Part shown: positions 1-13,100 of the stretch, piece by piece
Layout of the letters: every line of letters starts with the position of its first letter
Position numbering within the stretch: the stretch's first letter is position 1
Source of the DNA: Oreohelix idahoensis
Taxonomy: Eukaryota; Mollusca; Gastropoda; Stylommatophora; Oreohelicidae
Assembly (NCBI GenBank): GCA_024509875.1
Contig: JAMPIV010011333.1
Location: 62,001-126,000 of the forward strand
Direction of reading: 5' to 3'
DNA: 64,000 nt
Notes under the pieces: model-generated
Databases searched by the model: none
Seen by the model: the letters and a program-made list of their open reading frames with translations, nothing else
Told to the model about the DNA's origin: nothing
Translations under genes and position numbers: made by a program

Positions 1-360
1 GATCGAGGAGAATATCGATCCAGGAGCCAAGAGGCTAGAAAGGAGGAGATAAGTAGTGGTAGCAGAAGAGAAATAAGGAAGTCGGGAATCCCAGTGAAAA
101 ATGGGAAAGTTAGGCATGAAAGCAGAGACACGTCAATTAGTACCAGTGTCCAACCGAGGCAAACGGTTGATGAGGTAAGAAGTGCAGAGATTGAGAGAAA
201 CTCGGGAGAGATACGAGATAGAGAGGTAGAGAGGAAGCAAAGTGTTAATGAAGTCAGAATAGTAGAAGGGACTCAAGACATGAAAAAACTGATAGCGTTG
301 GAGGCGCTTAAAAGTAGAGAGGCCATAATGATGAAGTTTTTAGACATGGTGAATAAGTAA
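1..360 (+). CDS. C-terminal part of an unidentified charged ORF, cut by window edge
   Basis: The frame is open from the first base of the window to a TAA at 358-360, giving 119 codons, and it has no start because it enters from outside. The product is very rich in Arg, Glu, Lys and Ser with almost no hydrophobic core until a final stretch reading KKLIALEALKSREAIMMKFL, which could form an amphipathic or coiled-coil helix. There is no recognisable domain, zinc knuckle or catalytic motif. The composition would suit the tail of a retroelement gag/ORF1 or a low-complexity host protein. The TATA/initiator pair downstream at 1811-1847 would fit an element end, but that is inference. Function unknown. 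Confidence 0.35.
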   Translation, partial: DRGEYRSRSQEARKEEISSGSRREIRKSGIPVKNGKVRHESRDTSISTSVQPRQTVDEVRSAEIERNSGEIRDREVERKQSVNEVRIVEGTQDMKKLIALEALKSREAIMMKFLDMVNK

Positions 361-665
361 GGAGAACGGGAGATAGCAGCAACAAGCTATGTGAGCAATG
401 ACATAGCATATTAAGAGGTAAACAATATGACGGCGGCAACTTAGTCTTGAGAAGCCTAAGTATAATTGGTCTATACCGCACACAAGAGAGGACTGAGTAC
501 ACCTGACTAATAGGGTACTGCAGTAGGGGAGTCGAGTAAAGGAGATGTAAGACGTACATTTGAGGCCGCGGTAGTACGGCAAGAAAATTTTTGTGGAAAA
601 GTTCTGGTGACGACGGCAGAAATACTAGAGATTTAGATTTTTGATGAAGCACCACAAGAAGACAG
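361..665. other. No feature seen
   Basis: This is non-coding sequence between the ORF end and the tandem repeat. I see no RNA gene, terminal repeat or coding frame longer than chance. Confidence 0.4.
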
Positions 666-1600
666 CAATTATGGAACGAAATAAAGTATCAACTACAACT
701 ATCAGCTACAAGTTAATCCTAGCTTATATGATCAAGACGGGACATGGAAGATAATAGACCTTTACAATCAACAAGAAGAAACAGTACAACGGAGTCCAAG
801 CCTTACAGATGAAACAAAGAAGCAAGAAGCACATGAGTCTGCCTGCAATACAAAGACAACGCATCAATGTTCGCAACGTTAGTCACATGGTCACAACCAT
901 CATTCCCTATTCCTTCGTTAATCCCAACATACTCCCTGCAACACCTGTTGCAACCCCAGTGATCATGTGAAGCGAACATGTGATGACAGAGGAAATGCCA
1001 AGCAAGCTCAGATGTATCAAGATGAAGAACAGACATCTACAACCGATGAGAAGAACCAAGTTGCAGAAACGGAGCCTTACAGAAGGAAACAGAAGCCAAC
1101 CATGACTACCAGCCACAAGTTAACATCAGCCTAGACGATCAAGTCGGGACATTGAAGATGGGAGACTTTTGCAGTCAACGGGAAATGACATACTACAGCG
1201 GAGTCGAAACCTTACAGAAGAAACAAAGAAGCAAGAATCACATAAGAAGTCTGGCCACACTACACAGAGACAACGCATCAGTGTTTGCAATGTTATCACA
1301 TGGTCACAACCATCATTCCCTATCCCTACGTCAGCCATAACATATTCCTGTGACACCTGTCGCATCCCCAGTGATCATGTGAAGCGAACAGGTGATGACA
1401 AGTGACATACAAGCAACAAGATGGAACTATGCAGCAGAACCGGAGCCGTACAGAAGGAAGAATGAGTCAACAACCACAACCACTAGCCAAGCTAACCCCA
1501 GCTTATATACTACAGTTGGGATGATGAAGGTGAGATATCCTTACAACCACAGAGAAACAACAAAACTTATCATCATCATCGAAGACCTACAGCATAGCTT
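666..1600 (+). repeat. Degenerate tandem repeat, period about 405 bp, two and a partial copies
   Basis: Blocks at about 785-1000 and 1190-1405 align almost throughout. Shared words include CAAAGACAACGCATCA / GAGACAACGCATCA, TCACAACCATCATTCCCTAT and CCCAGTGATCATGTGAAGCG. The intervening part, with GAGCC(T/G)TACAGAAGGAA and CTACCAGCCACAAGTTAA, recurs at about 672-805, 1060-1195 and 1450-1560. Short ORFs inside it are chance. The repeat is too long and diverged to be a simple satellite. It may be part of an LTR or a retroelement untranslated region. Confidence 0.6.
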
Positions 1601-1810
1601 ATAAACTTTAGCAACAATTTTGCTGACAAGATGGTACTATTTTTGCAATCAGAACTTATCAACATAGAGCAAAGAAAATGTCATTCAAAGAATGGACGAC
1701 TTTACCAACACCAAACTCAGAATGTAAACAACATCAAGTAAACAAGCTATTGTCATACTGACAACAACAATATAGTAATTCATTCGTCCTCATCCTCCTG
1801 CAGAGCGACT

Positions 1811-1850
1811 ATAAATAACATCACAACTGATACCAATTTCATCAGTACGA
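1811..1850 (+). promoter_or_regulatory. TATA box with initiator-like TCAGT about 30 bp downstream
   Basis: TATAAATA near 1810 is followed about 31 bases later by CATCAGTACGACAG. TATA plus a TCAGT initiator is a common Pol II arrangement in invertebrate LTR retrotransposons. The same spacing occurs in both LTR-like repeats at 21285 and 26108. No coding frame follows closely. Confidence 0.3.
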
Positions 1851-2838
1851 CAGTCGTCTCTACAGTAGAGAAATTTACACTGATGGAGCTTTCAAAACAG
1901 ATCTCCAAACTCATACAAACAGTGTAATCGCCGTAAAGTACTTCCCCAGCATATAGTACTCATTCACAGCACTTCCCCAGCTATAGTGCTTAATCAAGGT
2001 ACCCCAATCAACGGTATCCAACGGTTAGTTAGTTCATTAGGTCACAGTGGTAAACTCAAGTAGTTGTTGACATCTCAGTACACTTACACATTTACATTAT
2101 ACACTAACTTGGTGAAAATAAGGTAGAAGAAACTTAATGGTGAGCAACAGTATAGATAGTAATCAACTACAGTAATCACATAAACAGGAAACATTATATG
2201 TAGTGATAAGACTTTGATCACATGCACATGAGTGATAGCTACTGTACTCTCGCGATATTCAGAGTGATAGTGAAATAGTTTATACAAGAGACCAACGTAA
2301 CTGAGAAGCTAGATTAAACAATGAATTATTTCATAAAACAATTGAATAATATTTCAAGAAAGATACAGATTTCTAAAAGAGACAATAATAAGCTTCTTCA
2401 CAAGATGAGACTTACCAAGACTTAGGTTAAAAGTTTTCATGTTAATTTGCAATGTCCATGTTTTTCAGAGGTATACTTTCTCCACCACCAGGCATAGAGG
2501 GCAACAACAAAAAAAAAAAAAAGAAATGTCACAGTCCAAGCCAGGGTGTTGCAGCAGTGGAAGAAAAAAAAAAAAAGAGAAAATAACCTACTCCCTCAGA
2601 GCTGCGCACATTAGATGGTAGATAAAGGGCCTTATTCCACATGACAGTGTTTATACAGGTGACTTCGAGATGAGATGTTTCCACAATTGATAATAATTAT
2701 TGGTTGGGTAAGATACAACACAGATGACCCTTACATGGTCATGTCCGCATTGAGTTGAGGCATTTTGGTCTTGAATTTTGGTTAAATCCGACATACAGGG
2801 GTACATGTATATAGTAACAGACTGAGCTTACGGTTTCG
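1851..2838. other. Non-coding, A-rich tracts only
   Basis: Contains A-rich runs at about 2508-2524 and 2564-2578, and a near-duplicated phrase about CACTTCCCCAGC(A)TATAGT at 1940-1990. No gene, RNA or transposon terminus is recognisable. Confidence 0.4.
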
Positions 2839-3015
2839 ACAGATGCATCAAAGGCTAGCATCAGCCGAGCACATCCTGCTCTGACAATAGTGAGTTAGAT
2901 CTTTTACTATCGCCCCAAGACAGATGGTAAGATTTCGCGTGATTAGTTGCATACATGACTGCTAATTCGACTGGTGCATCAAAGGCTAGAATCAGTCGAG
3001 CACATCACATCCTGA
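2839..3015 (+). repeat. Local duplication of a ~45-bp phrase
   Basis: TTCGACAGATGCATCAAAGG followed by CTAGCATCAGCCGAGCACATC at about 2836-2876 recurs with few changes at about 2966-3006. The start-to-start spacing is about 128 bp. The intervening sequence is less similar, so this is either a diverged tandem duplication or two hits of a short dispersed repeat. Confidence 0.45.
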
Positions 3016-6000
3016 CGTAGTAACACATATTTCTTGCTGTCACTTTGGGGATGTTTAGTTAATGCATGCTTGGTGACGCTATATATGTTATATTTCTACT
3101 ACTCTGCCTATCTGACCGGTGCAATGAATACTGACATTGACGGCAGATATATAAGACATATTAAGGACTGTTGCGTGATAAATTCTCGCAACATCGTTTA
3201 TTTCAATATCTATTTTATAACGCAAGGGCAACAACTGCTTGAAATTTATAGTCACTTTTCTCGGTAAGCATTTGTCTTCTCGCGTTGGTATCGAATGCAG
3301 TTAAGTTTGAGCTGTGGTCATTTTGCGCTGGACTGCGCATGACTTGTCTTGCTTCTTGGTCGATCGGTTTCCGCCCACCACTAGTGGAGTGAGCGATTTG
3401 GAATGGCGAAAGAGATGCCTCGTTGAAGAGGGGATCTCCGCTATTTTTTTTGTTCTGTCAGGAATGTGAGAGTCCTCTTATGGATATTTCGTTTATTCGA
3501 GATAATACCTCTAGTGTATTTGCACATGCCGGGAGGCATAATATTTCTGTGTATTTCCGGAAGGCAAGGTAAATTAACATTTTCATTAACTCTATCGATT
3601 TTTGGTCGTGAACGATTTCTGGTTCATAGCCTGTCTTCGAAAGTCGTCGTCACGAGATGTTTTCCTAGCTCACATGTCGCTGTATTGTGCTGCATCGGTT
3701 GATGCAGGTTCCAAGGACCATTACTTGCTACTTTGTTAAATGAACTAGGTTTGAAAAACCTTTATTATCTAGAGGATATTTTTGAGGACATTATTTATAC
3801 TTCGGCAGACGTGTCTGTCTTGCTGAAGTCAGACTAAGGAGAGTGAACTGATCTCATATATCTGGTTATCTCCTGGCTGTTATAGAAAAGGATGGAGTTT
3901 TCCACCTGACTACATTTACAGCACTATGAAATATAACATGCATCTGACTCATCATTGTAATGCTGTCTACCGTCTATTGCTGTATTGAATGTTGCTGTGA
4001 TAATGACTGTTTGATGTGTCTACATATTCGCGTAACCATTTTGTCACTGTGGCGTCCACAATAAATAATGAAGAAAAACGTCAACGGCTGTTTCAAGAAT
4101 CATTGACTTTATACGTCGTGAGTTTACTGACGTCCTATGTGGATTGCCCTGTTATTTTTGTATGAACATTGTTTTGACTGAACACATCTGCACACTACAC
4201 AAAACCAGACATGCGGATACCATCCATCATCATATGGCATCACGCATCAAGGACTGACAAACCTCTGTTTCCAGAGGCAGTACCATGTCGCCCATATATA
4301 TATGTATATAAATAGAATGTATAATTATAATATTTGAGAAGTATTAAGTACAATGTTTACTTGTTTTTCCAGTACGATGTTATTGAGATGCTAGAATAGA
4401 CATATATAATCTTAAGAGTGTGACAAACTACAATAACTACACATAGTCGTGGGAAACTTAATAGACTTCTTCCCAAGGTACAAGATGTGGCATACTACAT
4501 GATCAACACTGACATTGAAAAAATGTATAGTACCTTAAGTGCATGTTAATTGCTATAATGTACCTATCTCAGGCATAGAGGTGTTCAGGACTAGAAAAAA
4601 AAAGAGAACAGAGATGAGACATGATCCAGACTTAGTCATATGGAGTCTTACTCATGGACTTAAGCAAAAAATTACACTGAGGATGAACGTCCATATATAT
4701 ATATTTTTTATAGCACTGGTTATGTAGAGATACAAGGGATAAGACTTGGTTGCATTATTGGGTACTATTTGTTTGAGAGATGATGGTAATGAATTAAGTA
4801 AATACAATGTTCATTTATGCCTTTTATACATTCATGTAAAGAGATTTTATGTTGAAGTAGTAATTAATGAGATGCTCTAGTTGTAGCATTGATATTAGGT
4901 TTATAATATAGTCTCACTATTACGATTTAATTTGCTTGTAATTTCGAGTCGTCTATGGTAATAGTATTAGAGATGTTAGTGGGGTAAATAGATAATAGTT
5001 TTTGATAGAACACAAATGTCTCCCTGCGGGATACATTTGAACGGCCCCGGGACGTATGTCACCGTTTGGTTATACAGCGTAAGATACGCTGCAGTTTAAG
5101 TCAGTCGAACAGTTATTTGGGGTTAACAAGATGAAAGAGTATATAAAAATGGGTTAGAAAATCAGAATAATCTAAGTGATAACTTATTTGTTCTTAACAT
5201 GGGAGATAAAAGAATGAAAATGTAGTGTTTTTTGTAAGGGAGGGAACCTTTTTAGACCTTAAAGTAATCTAAGTATATATCATTAGAGTTTACCAAATTT
5301 GCATATTAGACTAGTTTTAGTAAAGATATAGAAGGATTAATGAAACTAAAGTAAAAAGTGCTAAGGGGAATAACTATGAATATTAACGCCCTTTACAAGT
5401 TTAGTGAGTTAAGATAGGGAACCGCACGTGAAAAGTGGGCGAAATGTAAACAGTTATGTAGCACAGTTCACGGGGTGACAGCATAGAATTAAGCGTGGCG
5501 ATAGGTGAGTGAACTGAACAATGGACCAATCGTATTAACTAAAACAACTTTGGACCATCAGATAGGAAATTGAAGGACGAAAAGAGATCAGTCCTACCAG
5601 AGAAGTTGACAGAGCAAGTCAAGTTTTGCTGAGCTCTCAAGAAATGTGAAACCTGCGGTTTGCAGAAGGTCTACAGAATTAGCTAGATATAGAAAGGTAG
5701 TAATAGGAAATTCAGGAGAACACTTAGAATTGATTAATAATTTGTGCTGCTATACCTAGGATTAGCTCATAGGGGTGATAGTAAGACAGTGATAGGTGAC
5801 GGACTTCTGAATATTCTGGTAAGAGGTCTTTAACTCTAATTATGCTTGACTTAAGTGAAGAGAGACATGTTTTTTTGAAAAACGGTCAACATATTGTCAC
5901 AGGCTAAGGAAGCTCACATTTAAGGGAGCGAGCTACAGAAGAGAATATTGAAGTTAAGGCAATATTAAAGCTTAAAAAAGAGTGAATAACTTTTATTAAC

Positions 6001-6940
6001 CGATAGCCAGGTTGGGCTGTCATACAAAGAAGATGAGACATTGTTATTAAACAAGAAAATTGCATAGAGTTTTGCAACACTGTCGTATGGTTATGCGCTC
6101 TCTCGCCAACGTAAGTATCGAAGCCAGATACTACAACACTTGTCGACGTTGGATTTACAAAATAAGTTGGTTTTGTTTGAGATGCTTCTTAACAGGGTAT
6201 AAGACTGATCAGGTTGAAACAGATGAGAGGACAGAAGAGTAAATGGTGAATTAGATTACTGAGAAACAACTCATGCGCTCTCACTAAAGAGTAAGTATGA
6301 AGATGCCTCCACAGCTACACCTGACATTATAATTTTATATGTAATTTATGAATTTATATTGATGCATGCAATTGAGCCAGGCCTGACAGGTTATAGCCCT
6401 TTAGTCAAGAGTCTACAGTAAGGAATATAATAATAACATCTTTGGGAAAATACATAGAGCCTAGGTCTGGATGCCTGGATATAAAATGGAGATTGGAATG
6501 TACCTTTATGAAAAAGGATTGTGGAACATGTTATGTAAATAAAAGTTATTATATCTGGAAATACAGCACTCAAGTTGGTTTAATCAATAAAAGGATGTGG
6601 AGTGGGTATGTGAGAAAGAGTTAAACCTATATAACATATATAGCCTTAAAACACCCTATACGCATCAGTCGCTGCTCACCACCAAGGAGGGAAGAACGTG
6701 GTCTGGGTAGAAACAAAGACGAACCTATTCTCATCCAGGAATCATCATCTCTGGCGGAACAAAGGGGCCAGTAAGAGAAATAGTCTCACTTCGAGGAAAG
6801 ATAAAAAAAAGTGAATGATAGATAACTAGGCCTGCCTCAGTCACCTAGTTATAGTTAGGACTGGACAGGGACCATCACTAGCTCGGTCACATGATATCCT
6901 ATTTGGTGCCTTTTGGACCAGTCTTCAACAACACAGGGCA
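3016..6940. other. Long gene-less stretch
   Basis: About 3.9 kb without a convincing coding frame. The open frames are 60-78 codons, contain no domain and look like noise. Minor content includes short AT runs at about 4295-4315 and 4690-4710 and a GC-richer patch at 3300-3460. No splice-supported exon chain, RNA gene or terminal repeat was recognised. An unrecognised non-coding RNA or old transposon cannot be excluded. Confidence 0.4.
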
Positions 6941-7235
6941 CACGGTCACAAAGTGCCAGTGGAACAAGATTTGAGAAGAAGACGCTGGCGATGGATAGGA
7001 CACACATTGAGGAAACCTGTTGATAGCATTACAAGGCAGTCCTTGTTCTGGAATCCATAGGGAAAAAGAGGCAGAGGTAGACCAAAAAACACATGGAGAA
7101 GAGAACTGGAAACAGAGATGAAAATGATGAGGAAAACATGGAAAGAACTTGAGCGGATGGCACAGGACAGGAAGACTTGGCATGTGTTTGTTGAAGGCCT
7201 ATGCTCCTTGGGGAGCTAAAGGGTATTGATTGACT
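6941..7235 (+). pseudogene. LINE remnant: C-terminal end of a non-LTR retrotransposon ORF
   Basis: One frame reads [20 protein letters not shown], then after an in-frame TAG (about 7058) GKRGRGRPKNTWRRELE, and ends in ...AQDRKTWHVFVEGLC before TAA. The W-x-GH-x-LR ... GRP-x-x-TW ... AQDR-x-x-W pattern is the familiar conserved tail of many APE-type LINE polyproteins downstream of RT. A TTGATTGA-like tail follows. Only about 90 codons remain, so this is a strongly 5'-truncated dead copy. It belongs to a different LINE family from the three others in the window. Reliable as a LINE fragment; the clade is not assigned. Confidence 0.7.
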
Positions 7236-7737
7236 GTTATTTAAACAACCCTAGGTAGAAACTGAGCAATTAATTTCTCTTAATTACTACATGAAAATCG
7301 TTAGTCAAATTTGACCCACCCCTACCTCATAGGCAAAACCCATTCGCCTGCAGTTATCCTTAAGCAACCACATATCATTTCAAACAATATTAGAAAACCA
7401 GCCTCATCAGATAAACCAGGATATATTGAGGATATATTTTCCATCTGGATTATTTGCAATTGGTCACATCTAAGAGACCTCATATAGACTTTAGTGTTAC
7501 GTTAAAGCTTATATATATATATATATCCAATTTGATTGTTGTAACATCTATTTTTGTTGCTTATGTAAAACTATTATTTGTTGGGACTGGTTAATATACT
7601 TAGTATATTTACTTCTATTTATACGCCTTAATAAATAGTGCCTTAGTAATTTAAATATTACACACACATAAAGGTATGTTTTCAGGCACTCGTGAATAAT
7701 AAAGAAGTAGAAAACTAGACAACAGTAAAACAACAGG
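7236..7737. other. No feature seen; short AT microsatellite
   Basis: Non-coding. It holds a short (TA)n run at about 7507-7526 and nothing else recognisable. Confidence 0.4.
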
Positions 7738-7835
7738 CGTGAGTGGCTTACCGGGGAATCGAACCCAGGACTTTCCGTGCGCTACTGGTCAGACTATGTC
7801 TTCATCTATCGAACCTTATTGTGAACTATTTTTTT
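7738..7835 (-). repeat. tRNA-derived SINE or tRNA pseudogene fragment
   Basis: On the minus strand, 7770-7750 reads CTGGGTTCGATTCCCCGG, a near-perfect Pol III B box / T-loop. CAGTAGCGCACGGAAAGT lies upstream of it. No foldable acceptor stem is evident, so an intact tRNA gene is unlikely. A tRNA-derived SINE head is the better reading. Confidence 0.45.
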
Positions 7836-8217
7836 TTTTCTAAAAATAGAGAGAGATAGTCCGAGTGAGATTATCTTGTGTCAACCAGTAGCAAAAATTA
7901 GTGAACTCTCATAGTCTACCTCAAACGGCCACTAACATATTCTTGTTCACTATTTATTCTTACTTTTGGCAGCAGACAAGAAATTCCTTAATCAACACTT
8001 GTAAAACGTTTACTGCCACAGTCATGAGCTTTTTAATCCCACAAATTGGGATACGTTCCTTTAAAATTGAGATGAAGATAGCAAAACGTAAATAGAAATC
8101 TTCTTGAAAACATCACAAGTGTTTCTACATTTTGCCTAATTTTATTTAGAGTAATGGAATAAGCACAATTTTAGGGTTATCTTCTAATAGATAAAGTGCC
8201 AGAAACATAATCAAATT
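7836..8217. other. No feature seen
   Basis: Non-coding, AT-rich flank upstream of the RTE insertion. The 64-codon open frame at 7901-8095 shows no recognisable domain. Confidence 0.4.
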
Positions 8218-8228
8218 TAATTGATCTG
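8218..8228 (+). repeat. Target-site duplication, left copy
   Basis: TAATTGATCTG here is repeated exactly at 14554-14564, directly after the element's TAAG tail. This 11-bp direct repeat brackets the LINE and its nested insert, and identifies 8229-14553 as one insertion event plus a later nested one. Confidence 0.85.
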
Positions 8229-8402
8229 AACTCCGCCTAGGCTGAAAAAGGAGGAGGGCGGCCTGCATGGAGGCCGTAAGGAGGCAGCCCCTCCACCATA
8301 CAAAGGCACAACAGGCCAATCACCTGTTCGCTTTAAAACATGATTACGCGAACTACAAGAGAGAAAACCGGACTGATTCTAAAGGCGACGAACTGGAACG
8401 GA

Positions 8403-10162
8403 CTACGGACTACGACTTATGGAACTTGGAACACATAAAGTATAAAGGGGAAAGAAGAGGAGCTGGTGGAAGGGATGAGGAAAGCAAAACTAGAAATCCT
8501 GGCTATAACGGAAACGAAGAAAAAGGGACATGGAGTCATGGATCTAGATGGCAACATGCTGCTCTACAGTGGTGTACCCACATCTGAAAGAGCTAAAGGG
8601 GGCGTGGGTTGCATTGTGGCCAAAAACCAAAAAGATAGTATCAAGGGGTGGAACTTTGTCTCGGAGCGCATTATGGTAGTAAAACTAAAAGAAGGAGAAA
8701 CCATAGTCAACCTGATCATAGTGTATGGGCCAAATGATGATGAGAGAGCAGAGGTCATGGAGGAATTCTTCGAGCTGCTTCAAAGGACAGTGGATGACTG
8801 CCTAGATGAAATTATCATGCTATGAGATTTCAATGCCAGAGTTGGAAATGACCATGCTAGATAGGGTGGAGTTATCAAAAGATATGGAGAAGATACTCTC
8901 AATGACAATGGAAAGCGACTCATTAGATTCTACAGCGAGTAGAATCTGATCATTACAAACAACAAGTTCCCCCATAAGCGCATACATGCATACACTAGAT
9001 GTGAACCAACAAAGAATGAGAAATCAGTGATCGGCTGTGTCATTGTTAGGAGGAGCTCATTCAAATATGTCCGGGATGCTAGAGTCTAGAGGGGGCCAGA
9101 GATTGGAAGTGATCACTAGCCGCTTACTATCAAAAGAACAACTGAAAGAGTTGCTCAGCCTAGGAACTGCCAAACATCACGAAAGAGACCAAGTAACCAA
9201 ACGGGAGAAATGAGCATTAAGACCTACAAGCTGAGAGAGCTAGAAATTAAGACCAGATATCAGGGGCTTATTGCTACAGCAGTGAGCAACACAGAAGAAC
9301 AACCTGATGACTTGGAAACCCTCTGGCTTAAATTCAAGGACATCATAAAGACAGCTACTGCAGAAGCATGTGGTGAAGTCCGAATTGGGAACAAGAGAAA
9401 GTGGACACCTTGGTGGACAGAGGAAGTCAAAGAGAAAATAAGAGAGAAGAAAATGGCATGGAAACAATACTTAGGAGCTAAAAAAGTAGCAGGACAAATA
9501 GAGAAATATAGAGAATATGTGATACTCAGAACAGAAGCAAAGAACAAGGTGCTAGCAGCAAAACAGAAGTCCTGGGAAGAATTTGGAGAAAAACTAGAAA
9601 AAGATGCGCAAGAAAACCATAAATTGTTCTATAAGACCCTAAAGAACACGAGGAAGGAAAAACAATGCCCTCTCAAATGTATAAAGGACAAGCAAGGCAA
9701 TTTGCTTACTGCCCCGAAGGAAGTAATGGAAAGATGTAAAGAATATTTCTCAGAACTCCTTAATGGTGAGCAAGGTCAAGCATCAGAAATGATAACCACT
9801 AGCACAGAAGAGGAAACCAATGGTGGTGAAGATGACATAAAGATGGAAGAACTGAAGGCAGCACTGGAGAAAATCAAGATGGGAAAAGCATCAAGGCATT
9901 ATGGTATAACACCAGAAATGGTTAAGTACATGGGAGCATCAGGCGACCTATTACTCCTACAGGCAGCGTGGTGCAACAAGGCCATACCAAAGGATTGAGA
10001 GATTGCCATCATAACACCAATTTTCAAAAAGCGTGACAATCGACAATGTGCAAACCATAGAGGCATATCCCTTCTCAGTGTCCCTGGTAAAATCTACTAC
10101 AGAATGCTAGAGCAGAGACTCCGACGCCTAGCTGAGCCATAATTGGATGAGGTCCAGTGCGG
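8403..10162 (+). pseudogene. RTE-like ORF part 1: endonuclease and start of RT (degenerate)
   Basis: Endonuclease segments are legible: LEILAITETK (catalytic Glu region), GGVGCIVAKNQ, VNLIIVYGPNDDER, DFNARVGND and SFKYVRDARV...GPEIGSDH. After a linker rich in Lys and Glu the early RT follows: LKAALEKIKMGKAS, then TPEMVKYMG. At least five in-frame stops interrupt the endonuclease half. They include TGA at 8823-8825, where the copy at 51.9 kb has Gly of the G(D/N)xN motif, and TAGs near 8862, 8940 and 9087. There is also an upstream frameshift near 8440. The frame is cut at the RT motif (CGFR) by the insertion starting at 10168. Confidence 0.85.
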
Positions 10163-10167
10163 ATTCC

Positions 10168-13100
10168 TGTCACGAAGTGTATTCGCCTTCTTTTCTCTCT
10201 GTCAATCTTTTCTCATACCAAAACATTCATTTTCTCTAAATTCTCTAGAATATCTACCACTCGTCAAAACACATCAGGAGATCTCCCATTTTCTTCTGAA
10301 ATTCCGTTTTCTTAAATCTAGGTTACCAGCAAACCGTGGTGAACTTTTAAACCACGCCCTGAATAATTACAGTTTAGCCAATGGATAGGCAGCGCGGTAT
10401 ATTGTCTTTTGACTTTTGACCTCAGCAACCACCATGGAGTATCGCCTGGTATCAAAATGCCACGTACCGGCCAGTTTGTGTGTGTGTTTGGGGGGACTGA
10501 TCGTAATGTCAAAAATAGGTCAGGCGCCCCACCCCTCACGTATGCAAATTAAAGCCACCAAACAGAAACCTGGAGGAATTGGGCGCGATTCTCAAGCGGA
10601 ATTCTGGCATTCTCTCGCTAGCCGGCAGACTGACCGGGACAAAATGGTTGCTCCCAAGAAATACAGAGGGGCCCGATCATTTTAAACAGCAATGGATCTT
10701 AGCTGAGCGAGTAAGTGATCTATATTGTTATATGAATAACATGAATTAATCATATGTTTATCTACAACATATCATGTCAGTATCTTTTGTTTTTCACTGT
10801 GACAGAAATTAATATCCTTGATTTTGTACAGGAGACAACAACATTATGTATACTGAAAGTTTCATCTATGAACTACCCTTGTCCTGTTTTATACTGAATG
10901 ATTTCTACTAATTCTACTGTATGATTTCAGCCATGATTATCCTTGTCATATTTTAATCTTGAACTGATTTCTGAAAATATCCTTATTATGTTTTAATGAG
11001 TTTATGTGTATGTGTTATGAGGGTATTTTCAGGGTATATGACTGTTTAATGAATTTAACACTTGACTGACAAAATGTAAGTCAGCGGTTCTCAAGCCTTG
11101 AGACCATGACTACCCTCCAAATGATTTACTGCTCGAGTAAGCAAGAATGTAATTCAGTGGTTTTCAAACCTGGGCAGCAATGACACCCCAACATGTTACA
11201 GCAGAATAGAAAACTATTACCCAGTGGTTCTCAAACCATGGTTGACAGTGACCCCAAATTGATTTGACTGCTCTATGGGCACAAGGTAGACCAGTGGTTC
11301 TCAAACTTTTGATGACCACTGCCCCAAACTTCACAGTTGGTGAAGCTAACAGCCCATGTGTTGAAAATCACTGCGTTAAAACAAGCTGAAAGCCAGATAT
11401 AGGTTGAGACCCACCTGTATGCTTATAATGTCAGTTATGCTATAATAGATAATAGAGAGCACTTTGTTAGTAATGTTAACTATGAATGTTCGTTAGATTT
11501 ATGATGGACGATTAGCGCCCAGCAGATATGGGAAATGACTTCTCTGGCATTGTTACGGTCTCCCGCTGTATCTTTTCTTGCTAGATGTTATTAAATGATT
11601 CAGCACCGTTGGACGTGAGTTTATTGGGTTGCTTGTCAATATTTCAGATATTATAATTCATCTATTCTAATTCCAGCTTTATAGTTCGAGTGCAGTTTTA
11701 AGCCATTCTGGTGTGATTAAATTATTATTATATTCAGTGTCGTTATTGTATATTAATTCTTCCGCAGTGTTGGTTAGATTATAGTTAGTCTTAGAAAATA
11801 TCTGTGATAATCTGGACTGACCTTGCAAGGATTAATGACAGTCACAGCACAGAGTGAGAACTTGCATAATTCAGGCAACCAACAAGTTCCGTTGACGACT
11901 GAACAATTTAATATATACTTTTACACAATGGTGTAACAACATTTCACACATTTAACTTGGCTTCATCATAGTTCTAAGCTCTACACAATGTTCCTCTCAC
12001 AGACTTAGCTCGTCTGGGTTAACCGTTAAGTTTATAGCGTGATAGAGTGCGCAACCAACTCCTACCGAATCCGATCCTTATAATTATTATTCCTTCACAA
12101 TACTAGTGAGTACATTATCTGTAAATCTATAGATCCTGTCTATGTATAATTATTCAACGTCTTTGGCTTGCATCGCTCGGCTTTAACTGCCATATATATA
12201 AGTTCAAGGTGAACGTAATCTGCTTTGTTCGCGATTCTAATCCGGACTATACCTGGTCCTATAATCAATTTGATACGGATCCTTACGCTATCTTACACTT
12301 TCCAGTGGATCTGCCGTTCCACATATATATTTAATCAGTGGCTATGCCACATATTCAAACACGATCCTTAAGTGGTTTTACCACACATTCCAACACTGCC
12401 GTTCGGCTCAATGGCCACACATAGACTAGAAAGTAACTAGGCTAGACGCGTCATACATTGATTTGCGCGATTTCTGGTCTTAGTTTAATTGAGGTGTCTA
12501 GTGGTGCACGCATGTGGAATGTGGCCACAATCCACATGCCTGCAAGCCGCAAGACAGTCCTCAACAGGCATGATTACTAATGGAGCTTCAATTGTTTGTT
12601 AATCCAGTCCTACCGGGTTGTCATACCAGAAGACCTAAGCATATGCAGTGTTCTCAAGGGCAGACATACTCCATCCCAGTTGGTGATGAGCCCTGTGTCA
12701 AGACGGAGAAGAAGCAACTTGCCATCCTCTGAAACCCTAAAAAGAACTTGCGGGACCTGGAGTGCTGGGACATATTAAACCCCTGGCAACAAGACTACAT
12801 AAATTCAGCATCTGAGATGAGTATCTGAACATGCCAGCAGAACCACTACAGAATATTCCCATTGTCCTATGATAACAAATTAATTCTGACATGGTTCAGA
12901 ACCATTCATAGATTAGGGAATATATAGTTGTACATTTGAATATATGTGAGATTCTATCTTCATTTTTTGTAAACTTTACATAACAGAGTCTGTTGTTATT
13001 TTCTTTGTAATATTTAATTGGGTTGTATAGTTTTAGTAACATAAATCTACAGCCTGGGGGCAGAGCCATAATTAAATAACACTATTGGGTCGGGATATTT

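Noticed and set aside
7738..7835. Functional tRNA gene
   Set aside because: Good B box, but no complete cloverleaf or acceptor stem could be drawn.
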